Shown in pieces: positions 1-5,543 of a stretch of DNA of 22,238 bases. The stretch comes from CAYTUI01 sp964441335 (GTDB lineage: Bacteria; Patescibacteriota; Patescibacteriia; UBA1558; 2-01-FULL-52-15). The notes below the pieces were generated by a model. That model saw nothing but the letters and a program-made list of their open reading frames with translations, had not been told where the DNA came from and ran no database searches. The translations under genes and the position numbers were made by a program. Every line of letters begins with the position of its first letter. Positions within the stretch are counted from its first letter, which is position 1. Location of the stretch: positions 1 to 22,238 of the forward strand of contig CAYTUI010000022.1 of assembly GCA_964441335.1 (NCBI GenBank), written 5' to 3'.

Positions 1-1
1 A

Positions 2-43
2 ATTGATTACAAGACTCCAGCTGAACTGATTCCAAGCTATTGA
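2..43 (+). CDS. possible 3' end of a transposase/integrase gene (partial)
   Basis: An open frame enters from the left edge and stops with TGA at 41-43. It encodes the tail IDYKTPAELIPSY. A (D/G/N)YKTPAE-type motif shortly before the stop is common at the C-terminus of IS30/IS3-type and other rve integrase-fold transposases, after the catalytic glutamate. Only 13 residues are visible, so this rests on a short motif and could be chance. The base composition here is AT-rich and becomes GC-rich immediately after the stop. If real, it places a mobile element at the left border of the GC-rich block. Confidence 0.35.
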   Translation: MDYKTPAELIPSY

Positions 44-342
44 CCGTAATACGGGACAACATCAACGGAGCGCACATCCTGAACGGCAATCTCAATGTCG
101 TCGGCTACGTGCACTTCGTTTACATGACGTTCGCGCTGACCGAGCTGGTGCTGTTCTACTTCAATAGCACTGTCAGCCGCGGTGAAGCGCTGGCCGTTTC
201 CATCCTGCTCTACCTGCACCTCGCAGCCGGTATGCTCCAGCCGTCCTACTACGTCCACGGCAGAGTCGGGAAGTTCAACCTGGTGTCCGCCTTGGTGGCG
301 GCCGGTCTGATCATCGTCGGCTATCTCTGGCTGACACGCTAA
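40..342 (+). CDS. small three-pass membrane protein, possibly 5'-truncated
   Basis: I do not recognise the family. The frame encodes about 100 residues with three hydrophobic stretches: roughly residues 20-43, 50-70 and 78-98. This fits a small integral membrane protein. Codons are GC-rich at third positions, like its downstream neighbours. The first possible start is a TTG at 40 that overlaps the upstream TGA; GTG at 109 and ATG at 124 are alternatives. None has an SD, unlike most genes that follow in this block, so the native 5' end may have been lost when the AT-rich segment at 1-43 was joined. The stop is followed by 42 nt and the next small membrane gene. Function unknown. Confidence 0.55.
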   Translation: MTVIRDNINGAHILNGNLNVVGYVHFVYMTFALTELVLFYFNSTVSRGEALAVSILLYLHLAAGMLQPSYYVHGRVGKFNLVSALVAAGLIIVGYLWLTR

Positions 343-356
343 CCCGAAACTTCCAC

Positions 357-375
357 CGCGCTTCGGCGCAAAGGA
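357..375 (+). promoter_or_regulatory. UUCG-tetraloop hairpin next to the ribosome binding site, copy 1
   Basis: GCGC-TTCG-GCGC (358-369) forms a stable 4-bp hairpin with a UUCG loop. It is followed directly by AAAGGA (370-375), the SD of the gene starting at 385. An almost identical block lies before the gene at 662. The hairpin could set SD accessibility or protect the 5' end of a processed mRNA. Confidence 0.55.
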
Positions 376-384
376 AAAAGCAGA

Positions 385-624
385 ATGAGAGTCCAGTTGT
401 TTTTCACCTCCGCAATTTTTGTGTCTTTCTTCCTGTACCTAGTATTGATCGAGGGTCTTCCCAGACTCTTCATGGAAGGCCTCAAACAAGGGGATCTGTC
501 ACGCGCCCTGATGCTGATTCTGACCGCGGTTCTGGCGACGGCCACGCTCTGCTTTGCCTCCTGGCTAAACTCCAGGTTGCCAATGATGCTCTACCGGCTG
601 TTCTTCAAAGAAGTACATCACTAG
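385..624 (+). CDS. small two-pass membrane protein (79 aa)
   Basis: This encodes a 79-residue protein of unknown family. There are two hydrophobic segments, about residues 4-25 and 40-60, separated by a short charged loop (MEGLKQGDLSRA). The C-terminus is basic. The ATG at 385 is chosen because AAAGGA lies 9 nt upstream, directly after a UUCG hairpin. It sits between two other small membrane proteins on the same strand and probably shares a transcript with them. Codon use is GC-rich, like the rest of 40-3217 and unlike genes from 3398 on. No catalytic motif is visible. Confidence 0.6.
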   Translation: MRVQLFFTSAIFVSFFLYLVLIEGLPRLFMEGLKQGDLSRALMLILTAVLATATLCFASWLNSRLPMMLYRLFFKEVHH

Positions 625-633
625 TCCCTTTCC

Positions 634-652
634 CGCGCTTCGGCGCAAGGAG
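634..652 (+). promoter_or_regulatory. UUCG-tetraloop hairpin next to the ribosome binding site, copy 2
   Basis: GCGC-TTCG-GCGC (635-646) is followed directly by AAGGAG (647-652), 9 nt before the ATG at 662. The block CGCGCTTCGGCGCAA plus the SD repeats the one at 358-375, although the flanking sequence differs. This indicates a duplicated or selected 5' element. Confidence 0.6.
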
Positions 653-661
653 ACACAATCC

Positions 662-970
662 ATGTCCTATTACGGAGAAAGAACATCAGGCTGTTCTGTC
701 GGCCTGGTAGTCATCATGGTCCTGATCGCACTCTTCTTCACGTACCGAGGAACGCAGATTCCTCCGGAGCGGGCGATCAAAGCCTTGGAGTCGCAAGGCT
801 TCGCTGACGTTCAGATCGTGGACAAGGCAGTGTTCCTCGTCGGCCTTCGCGGCTGTGACGGACGGGACGCCGTCAAGTTCGTGGCCATGGCCCGCAACCC
901 GCGCGGCGAAATGGTCAAGGTCTACGTTTGCGGCGGCTTGCTCAAGGGCATGACTGTCCGCTATCCGTGA
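662..970 (+). CDS. small membrane-anchored protein with extracytoplasmic Cys-containing domain (102 aa)
   Basis: This is a 102-residue protein with an N-terminal anchor (about residues 12-28) and a compact domain of about 65 residues that includes RAIKALESQGF, FLVGLRGCDG and VYVCGGLLKG. The two domain cysteines, in GLRGC and VYVC, could form a disulfide. From memory, similar small proteins (an ALE-x-QG-a/b start and a VC-G-x-x-KG end) recur as hypotheticals in Patescibacteria and phages; I cannot check this here. The start is fixed by AAGGAG nine bases upstream. It is the last gene of the small-membrane-protein group and is followed by a 14-bp hairpin. Function unknown. Confidence 0.7.
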   Translation: MSYYGERTSGCSVGLVVIMVLIALFFTYRGTQIPPERAIKALESQGFADVQIVDKAVFLVGLRGCDGRDAVKFVAMARNPRGEMVKVYVCGGLLKGMTVRYP

Positions 971-1006
971 CCGAAATCACACTTGCAGGATAACTACCTG
1001 CTTTAT

Positions 1007-1041
1007 CCCGCACCACTTTTCCCTCAAAAAAGTGGTGCGGG
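1007..1041. repeat. 14-bp perfect inverted repeat (CCCGCACC...GGTGCGGG)
   Basis: The arms at 1007-1020 and 1028-1041 are perfectly complementary with a 7-nt loop. No T-run follows on either strand, so this is not a standard intrinsic terminator. The outer ATCCCGC/GCGGGAC ends are shared with the hairpins at 6156-6210, which suggests a dispersed palindromic repeat. It may still limit 3' decay of the small-membrane-protein mRNA. Confidence 0.6.
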
Positions 1042-1108
1042 ACCCCGCCCGGCACTCCACGTAGTACCGGGCCGCCCTGAACACCACGTTCGGGACACCA
1101 CTCGAGCG

Positions 1109-1145
1109 TACTATAAGCTAACAGCTATAAGCTATCAGCTACTAG
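1109..1145. repeat. short degenerate tandem tract (TATAAGCTA type)
   Basis: The unit (C)TATAAGCTA / ACAGCTA is repeated about three times: ctataagcta, acagctataagcta, tcagctacta. It resembles the low-complexity tracts after several other genes in this window. No gene is visible between 971 and 1182. Confidence 0.45.
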
Positions 1146-1182
1146 CGCTCTCGGATGGGTTAAAACCCCCAAAATACAGCTA

Positions 1183-1211
1183 TTGACAAGATTTCAATAG
1201 TATGCTATAAT
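1183..1211 (+). promoter_or_regulatory. perfect-consensus sigma-70-type promoter
   Basis: TTGACA (1183-1188) and TATAAT (1206-1211) are both exact consensus and are separated by exactly 17 nt. The predicted transcription start is near 1218, giving a leader of about 220 nt before the ATG at 1440. This is the strongest promoter in the window. Confidence 0.85.
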
Positions 1212-1243
1212 GAAACATTGATCATTTACAACCAACCAAGTCA

Positions 1244-1400
1244 TTCCTAGTCACCTTCATGGAGGCACAGGCCAAAAAGCCAGGCTTTAATTGGACTCAT
1301 CGAGCTCTAATTATCCCCTGTGTTATAGGCCCTTAAGCCCTTCCCGCTTCTGGCGGGGAATCGGCTATTTATAAAAGGCCTCCATAAATGTGACTAGGAA
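1244..1400 (+). ncRNA. structured 5' leader domain closed by a 19-bp helix; candidate cis-regulatory RNA
   Basis: TTCCTAGTCAC (1244-1254) pairs perfectly with GTGACTAGGAA (1390-1400). After a 4x4 internal loop, ATGGAGGC (1259-1266) pairs perfectly with GCCTCCAT (1378-1385). The helix encloses about 110 nt with several local hairpins: GGC/GCC at 1271-1282, GGC/GCC at 1328-1338 and CCCGC/GCGGG near 1342-1357. CACAGG (1266-1271) can also pair with CCTGTG (1317-1322). GCCTCC at 1378-1383 is complementary both to the left arm and to the SD of the next gene (AGGAGGC, 1429-1435), so two exclusive states are possible. It matches no riboswitch class I can recognise. The pairing is seen in the sequence; the regulatory role is inferred. 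Confidence 0.6.
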
Positions 1401-1439
1401 ATCGAATCGGTCCAAAACCCAGAAACCAAGGAGGCTCTC

Positions 1440-1874
1440 ATGAGCAAGCGCAACGGCGCCCCCAAGTCCGGAACCCGTCGTTTCTACGAAGCCCACAAGC
1501 TCCCCGGTGGACGGATGCGTCCCTGGGGCAACTCGCGCCCCGCCACCGGCTTCCGTCTCCACGACGCTTCCATCACCCCGCCCACCGAGACCATGGAGGT
1601 CTACGCCATGTCATCCCGCACCAACCGCCGCCCCTCCCTGTTCTCGCGTCTGTTCGGCAGCATCGCCCGCGCCATGGCCAGCTTCCTCCCGCTCGTCGGT
1701 CTGGCGTTCAGCCCGGCGATCGAGGTGGACACCGAGGGTGACCAGCTGGCCACCGTCGGCGAGATCCTCGGCGGGGACGACGACATCCTCGACGACGACA
1801 ACAACGCCATCGCGGACGCCTACGGCGCCCCGATGGACAACGGCGAGTTCGCGGTCTCCGCTCTGGAGGCCTAA
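1440..1874 (+). CDS. orphan GC-rich protein, basic N-terminus, hydrophobic middle, acidic tail (144 aa)
   Basis: I do not recognise this 144-residue protein. Three zones are visible. Residues 1-55 are basic and rich in R, P and G. A hydrophobic stretch lies at about 66-92 (LFSRLFGSIARAMASFLPLV). The tail from about 93 is very acidic, with GDDDILDDD. Codon third positions are almost all G or C, strong evidence of real coding. The ATG at 1440 has a near-ideal SD, AAGGAGG at 1428-1434. A second ATG at 1608 (residue 57) also has GGAGG, 8 nt upstream, so an 88-residue product starting MSSRTNRRP is plausible. The gene lies between a folded leader and a hairpin-rich 3' region, with its own promoter and terminator. 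It could be a small secreted or membrane-active peptide precursor, but nothing proves this. Confidence 0.7.
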   Translation: MSKRNGAPKSGTRRFYEAHKLPGGRMRPWGNSRPATGFRLHDASITPPTETMEVYAMSSRTNRRPSLFSRLFGSIARAMASFLPLVGLAFSPAIEVDTEGDQLATVGEILGGDDDILDDDNNAIADAYGAPMDNGEFAVSALEA

Positions 1875-1875
1875 C

Positions 1876-2131
1876 AACCCGATGTGTGGCCGGCCTAGCG
1901 CGACGATTAATTCGCCGTAGCTAGGCCCGCACTGCGAAGCGTCGCGGCAGAGAATTGCGACGCATGATTCCACCGAAACTCCCAAAATGGGGGCTACGCT
2001 AATGACTTGGACTTTGAGCTGGCCCAACCGCGGTGCCTGAAGTTACCGCGCCGGGGGCCTCATAATACCGGTCTAGCTAAACTTCCCCTGTGTACGGGGC
2101 GCGTACACACGGCGTTCAACAGCAACGCCAC
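1876..2131 (+). ncRNA. hairpin-rich 3' untranslated region or processed small RNA
   Basis: This 255-nt stretch without a convincing gene contains successive helices: GGCCTAGC/GCTAGGCC (1892-1899 with 1920-1927), GCGTCGC/GCGACGC (1939-1945 with 1957-1963), CTCCC/GGGGG (1979-1993), GGCCC..CGCGGT / ACCGCG..GGGCC (2021-2059), TGTGTAC/GTACACA (2089-2109) and GGCGTT/AACGCC (2111-2129). All are on one strand and end at an intrinsic terminator. I found no signature of tmRNA, RNase P RNA, SRP RNA or group II domain V. Its density of structure exceeds that of an ordinary spacer. Confidence 0.5.
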
Positions 2132-2168
2132 CCCCCGCCCACCGGACTTTCGGGCGGGGGTCTTTTTT
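2132..2168 (+). terminator. strong Rho-independent terminator
   Basis: CCCCCGCCC (2132-2140) pairs with GGGCGGGGG (2152-2160), followed by TCTTTTTT. It ends the unit that begins at the 1183 promoter. Confidence 0.9.
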
Positions 2169-2176
2169 ATATTAAA

Positions 2177-2205
2177 TTGACAACTTTAACAGGCTGGTTT
2201 AGTAT
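2177..2205 (+). promoter_or_regulatory. promoter for the HAD phosphatase unit
   Basis: TTGACA (2177-2182) is followed after 17 nt by TAGTAT (2200-2205). The -35 is exact and the -10 matches 4 of 6. It starts 9 nt after the preceding terminator and 65 nt before the GTG start, which separates two transcription units. Confidence 0.65.
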
Positions 2206-2246
2206 TTTTATATTCTATCGTTCTCTACATAAACCAAGGAGGAAGG

Positions 2247-2897
2247 GTGATTGAAGCTCTGGGCTTTGATATGGACGGAGTAATCGTGGACTCTGAACCG
2301 GTGATCGTGGGGGTTGAACAAGGAGTTTGCAAAAAATACGGTTTGACTGTTCCGCCTTCGGAATGGCGCCACTTCAAAGGCAGAACCAGCGAAGCTATCT
2401 TCGGTTATATCGTCGGACAGTACGCCGCCCAGACCATGAATCCCGAAGAACTGGTTGCCAAAATGGTTGAAGACAAACGCCAACTCTATGTAGAGCTGGC
2501 ACCCAAGCATCTCCAAGCTGTGCCCGGCGCACTAAACTTCCTGGAAAAGGCCAGACGTAAGGTTAAGAAACTGTCTCTAACCACTATGTCTAGCACGCCA
2601 ATACAGGAAGCTGTCTTCAGAATCTTCGGTCTTGACGGCCTGTTTGACGTGGTAGTCAACGGCAGTCAGGTCAGAAACTCCAAACCTCACCCGGAATCCT
2701 ATCTACGGACTTTCGAGCTTCTGGGAGTAGTACCGGAGTTCGTTATAGAAGATTCCGATAACGGCATCCACTCGGTGATCGCGGCCGGAGGTAAGGCTAT
2801 CGGGATCACCACTTCATTTCCGCCCGAGGTTCTTACCACTGCCGGTGCCAGTCACATCGTCGATAACTACCCGCAACTGGAAAAACTGCTTTTCTAG
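2247..2897 (+). CDS. HAD-superfamily hydrolase, beta-phosphoglucomutase/phosphatase-like
   Basis: This 216-residue cytoplasmic enzyme has all four HAD motifs. Motif I is DMDGVIVDSEP, with nucleophile Asp8 and Asp10. Motif II is LSLTTMSST (about 109-117). Motif III is the Lys of SKPHPE (Lys146). Motif IV is IEDSDNGI (Glu168-Asp169). A helical cap of subclass I type lies between motif I and about residue 85. The family removes phosphate from small phospho-metabolites such as sugar phosphates, or isomerises them; the substrate cannot be read from the sequence. The length is normal. The GTG start has AAGGAGGAAGG directly before it. It heads a unit with two tiny membrane proteins. Codon use is less GC-rich than the 1440 gene but SD use matches this block. 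Confidence 0.88.
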   Translation: MIEALGFDMDGVIVDSEPVIVGVEQGVCKKYGLTVPPSEWRHFKGRTSEAIFGYIVGQYAAQTMNPEELVAKMVEDKRQLYVELAPKHLQAVPGALNFLEKARRKVKKLSLTTMSSTPIQEAVFRIFGLDGLFDVVVNGSQVRNSKPHPESYLRTFELLGVVPEFVIEDSDNGIHSVIAAGGKAIGITTSFPPEVLTTAGASHIVDNYPQLEKLLF

Positions 2898-2907
2898 AGG
2901 AGGCGTA

Positions 2908-3093
2908 ATGTCATCACTGCGTCAAAACCAGCCTAAGCTGACGGTCATTGAGGGTCAGATGCCTGCCAAGCACATCGCAGAACTCGACCCGGACAACCCC
3001 AAAGCCCACAGTCTGGCCAAGTGGTTTCTGATCGCTTTCCTGGCGCTGATCGTCATGATCTGCGTCAGCGCCTTCATGAGCCGTTGGCGCTAA
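2908..3093 (+). CDS. tiny single-pass membrane protein (61 aa)
   Basis: The start at ATG 2908 is chosen because AGAGGAGG lies 4-5 nt upstream, directly after the HAD stop; an upstream in-frame ATG at 2845 lies inside the HAD gene and has no SD. The 61 residues consist of a polar N-terminal half and one transmembrane segment (about 38-57, WFLIAFLALIVMICVSAFM) ending in SRWR. That layout predicts a C-tail anchor with the N-terminus in the cytoplasm. Family and function are unknown. It is 10 nt from the HAD gene and 10 nt from the next small gene, so co-transcription is very likely. Confidence 0.65.
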   Translation: MSSLRQNQPKLTVIEGQMPAKHIAELDPDNPKAHSLAKWFLIAFLALIVMICVSAFMSRWR

Positions 3094-3103
3094 AGGAGGA
3101 ACT

Positions 3104-3217
3104 ATGGACAACAAAGTCCTAACTGCCATCAGCAACTTCACCAACACACTCGCTTTTCGCCTGCTGGTGGCTATCGCAGTGGCCGTTGCTGCCATTATCA
3201 TCAGCGGCCGAAACTGA
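3104..3217 (+). CDS. tiny single-pass membrane protein (37 aa)
   Basis: The frame begins at ATG 3104 behind a clear AAAGGAGGA and ends at TGA 3215-3217. It encodes 37 residues: a polar N-terminus (MDNKVLTAISNFTNTLAF) and a hydrophobic segment from about 20 to 33 (LLVAIAVAVAAIII) ending in SGRN. Good SD spacing and an intrinsic terminator immediately after support it as real despite its size. It is the third gene of the unit that begins with the HAD phosphatase. It might act as a small membrane regulator or as a toxin-like peptide; no evidence separates these. Confidence 0.6.
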   Translation: MDNKVLTAISNFTNTLAFRLLVAIAVAVAAIIISGRN

Positions 3218-3223
3218 ATACCA

Positions 3224-3259
3224 GACCCATCGTCGTCCTCTGGGCGGCGATGGGTCTTT
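3224..3259 (+). terminator. Rho-independent terminator of the HAD unit
   Basis: GACCCATCGTCGTCC (3224-3238) pairs with GGGCGGCGATGGGTC (3242-3256): 15 bp with two G-U pairs and a 3-nt loop. TTTAAATTT follows. Confidence 0.9.
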
Positions 3260-3285
3260 AAATTTATTAACGATATTTAGCATGG

Positions 3286-3306
3286 TCTCCTCTTCTTAAG
3301 AGGAGA
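3286..3306. repeat. 9-bp palindromic hairpin (TCTCCTCTT/AAGAGGAGA)
   Basis: This is a perfect inverted repeat with a CTT loop, lying between the convergent terminators of the HAD unit and fusA. The role is unknown. Confidence 0.5.
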
Positions 3307-3327
3307 TGGCGGCAGCCAGAGGCGTTC

Positions 3328-3356
3328 AAAAAACAGAGAACTCCCGTCCCCTGTTT
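3328..3356 (-). terminator. Rho-independent terminator after fusA
   Basis: Read on the minus strand, AAACAGGGGAC pairs with GTTCTCTGTTT (11 bp including G-U pairs) around a 4-nt loop, followed by a T-run. The hairpin after ndk (12530-12559) has the same AAACAG/CTGTTT base. Confidence 0.8.
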
Positions 3357-3360
3357 CCCT

Positions 3361-3397
3361 AATGACTAATTACCAATTACAAATTACTAATTACTAA
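3361..3397 (-). repeat. tandem heptamer-like tract after the fusA stop
   Basis: Read downstream of the fusA stop on the minus strand, the sequence is successive TAGTAAT / TTGTAAT / TGGTAAT / TAGTCAT units. Comparable tracts follow rpsG, the M50 protease and ndk. Confidence 0.55.
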
Positions 3398-5497
3398 CTA
3401 TTTCTTCCCCGCCACAATATCCGGCACAATATTCTTCGGCACTTCCTGATATTTCAAGAATTCCATGGAGTAGTTAGCGCGACCCTGCGACATACCGCGC
3501 AGTGAAGTTGAATAACCGAACATTTCTGACAGCGGTACTTGCGCGTCAATAACTTTAACACCCAAACGGTCAAACATTTCATTAATCTGTCCACGCTTGG
3601 CATTCAAGTCGCCAATCACATCGCCCATATAAGTTTCCGGCGTGGTAATTTCCACTTTCATAATCGGTTCCAGAATAATCGGCTTGGCTTTATTGAAAGC
3701 TTCTTTAAAAGCCATTATGCCGGCCATCTTAAAGGCGATTTCTGAAGAGTCAACTTCATGATATGAACCGTCAAAAACCGTCGCCTTAACATCAATAATC
3801 GGATTGCCGGACAAAATACCATTATCCATAACTTCCTTAATGCCCTTATTAATAGGTTCAATGTATTCTCTGGGAATTGAAGCGCCTTTAATAGCGTCAA
3901 CAAATTCATAACCGGCGCCCCGTTCTCGGGCTTCCAATTTCAGCCAGCAATGACCATATTGACCGCGTCCGCCTGACTGCTTGATATATTTACCTTCACC
4001 CTCGGCCTGTCCGGTAATAGTTTCTTTATAAGCCACACGCGGTTTACCGACATTGGCTTCAACATTAAATTCTCTCTTCATGCGGTCAACAATAATTTCC
4101 AGATGTAGTTCTCCCATACCGGAAATAATCGTCTGCAAAGTATCTTCATCTGTTCGGACACGGAAAGTCGGGTCTTCTTCAGCTAACTTGCTTATCGCCA
4201 TGCCCATCTTTTCCTGATCCTGCTTGGTCTTCGGTTCAATCGCCACGTCAATAACCGGTTCCGGAAAGGTAATACTTTCCAGCAGAACCGGGTGATCCAA
4301 ATCGGTTAAAGTATTGCCGGTAAAAGTACTTTTCAATCCAACCACGGCCGCAATATCACCGGCGCTAATCTCCTTAATATCTTCACGGTGATTGGCATGC
4401 ATACGTAAAATGCGGCCGATTCTTTCTTTTTCACCGGACGAAGTATTATAAACATAAGAACCTGATTCCAGTTTACCTGAATAGACGCGGATAAAAGCCA
4501 GCTTACCGACAAAAGGATCGGTGGCAATTTTAAAAGCCAAAGCTCTAATCGGTTCGTTAGCGTCAACTTTGACCTCAATCTTTTTGGTCTCGTCATCAAT
4601 TTCATGAGCCACCGGCGAATCCACGTCCAAAGGCGACGGCAAATACGCTACGATGGAATCCAGTAAAAACTGCACACCTTTATTCTTCAAAGCTGAACCG
4701 CACAACACCGGCACAAAATGATCATGAATAACGGCGTGACGCATTAACTTTTTCAGTTTAATAATATCAACTTCCTTGCCTTCCAAATACAAATTCATAG
4801 CCTCTTCATCATTTTCCACCAAAACTTCCACCAACTGGTTACGATATTCCTCCACCTTATCTTTCATATCAACCGGCACTTCTCTTTCCTCAAAATGCTT
4901 ACCGTCCTCATCGAAATAAAAAATAGCCTTTCTTTCCAACAAGTTAATCAACCCCTGAAAAGTTTCAGCGGCACCAATCGGCAACTGAATCGGAAAAGCT
5001 CTCTGAGTCAGACGTTCGTGAATAGTTTTCAAATCAAAGTAAAAATCAGCGCCCATGCGGTCCATCTTATTAATAAAGGCCAGACGCGGGACGTTGTATT
5101 TATCAGCCTGACGCCAAACAGTTTCGGACTGCGGTTCCACGCCGGCGACTCCATCAAAAACAATCACGCCGCCATCCAAAACTCGCAGTGAGCGTTCTAC
5201 TTCGGCCGTAAAATCCACGTGACCGGGAGTATCAATAATATTAATCCAGGCGTTACCGCTACCCTGCCATTCCGGCAAAGGCCAATAACAGGTAGTGGCG
5301 GCTGAAGTAATGGTAATACCGCGTTCCTTTTCCTGTTCCATCCAGTCCATTTCAGCCTTACCTTCGTGAACTTCACCGATCTTATGTTTTTTCCCTGTGT
5401 AAAATAAAATACGCTCGGAAACGGTTGTTTTACCGGCGTCAATATGGGCAATAATACCGATATTTCTGACTTTATCTAGAATGAATTCTTCAGGCAT
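3398..5497 (-). CDS. fusA: elongation factor G
   Basis: This is the translational GTPase that drives ribosomal translocation and, with RRF, ribosome recycling. It is 699 residues, the normal family length. The G domain shows AHIDAGKTT (G1, about 17-25), RGITITSAATT (switch I), DTPGHVDF (G3) and NKMDRMG (G4). Domains II-V follow, ending in the conserved LRGMSQGRANYSMEF segment. The start MPEEFILDKVRNIGI aligns with other EF-G proteins. There is no SD before the ATG; TATAAC lies 5 nt upstream and might allow a leaderless transcript. It is the distal gene of a str-type operon but is separated from rpsG by an unrelated coiled-coil gene. Confidence 0.98.
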   Translation of the reverse strand: MPEEFILDKVRNIGIIAHIDAGKTTVSERILFYTGKKHKIGEVHEGKAEMDWMEQEKERGITITSAATTCYWPLPEWQGSGNAWINIIDTPGHVDFTAEVERSLRVLDGGVIVFDGVAGVEPQSETVWRQADKYNVPRLAFINKMDRMGADFYFDLKTIHERLTQRAFPIQLPIGAAETFQGLINLLERKAIFYFDEDGKHFEEREVPVDMKDKVEEYRNQLVEVLVENDEEAMNLYLEGKEVDIIKLKKLMRHAVIHDHFVPVLCGSALKNKGVQFLLDSIVAYLPSPLDVDSPVAHEIDDETKKIEVKVDANEPIRALAFKIATDPFVGKLAFIRVYSGKLESGSYVYNTSSGEKERIGRILRMHANHREDIKEISAGDIAAVVGLKSTFTGNTLTDLDHPVLLESITFPEPVIDVAIEPKTKQDQEKMGMAISKLAEEDPTFRVRTDEDTLQTIISGMGELHLEIIVDRMKREFNVEANVGKPRVAYKETITGQAEGEGKYIKQSGGRGQYGHCWLKLEARERGAGYEFVDAIKGASIPREYIEPINKGIKEVMDNGILSGNPIIDVKATVFDGSYHEVDSSEIAFKMAGIMAFKEAFNKAKPIILEPIMKVEITTPETYMGDVIGDLNAKRGQINEMFDRLGVKVIDAQVPLSEMFGYSTSLRGMSQGRANYSMEFLKYQEVPKNIVPDIVAGKK

Positions 5498-5543
5498 GTG
5501 CTGTTATATTATTAGGTTATAATTTATAAATTCTAATGTCTTA

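Noticed and set aside
983..1186. 67-codon plus-strand reading frame after the 662-970 gene
   Set aside because: It runs through the 14-bp hairpin and the tandem tract, has no SD, and its translation is low in structure; it overlaps the promoter -35. Probably chance.
1259..1336. 25-codon frame in the structured leader (MEAQAKKPGF...), possible leader peptide
   Set aside because: It has no SD and its start codon is inside the perfect helix; the helix explains the sequence better.
1507..1920. Alternative frame over the 1440 gene (P/R/S/T-rich)
   Set aside because: Its composition is the typical shadow of a GC-rich gene; the third-position G/C signal belongs to the 1440 frame, which also has the SD.
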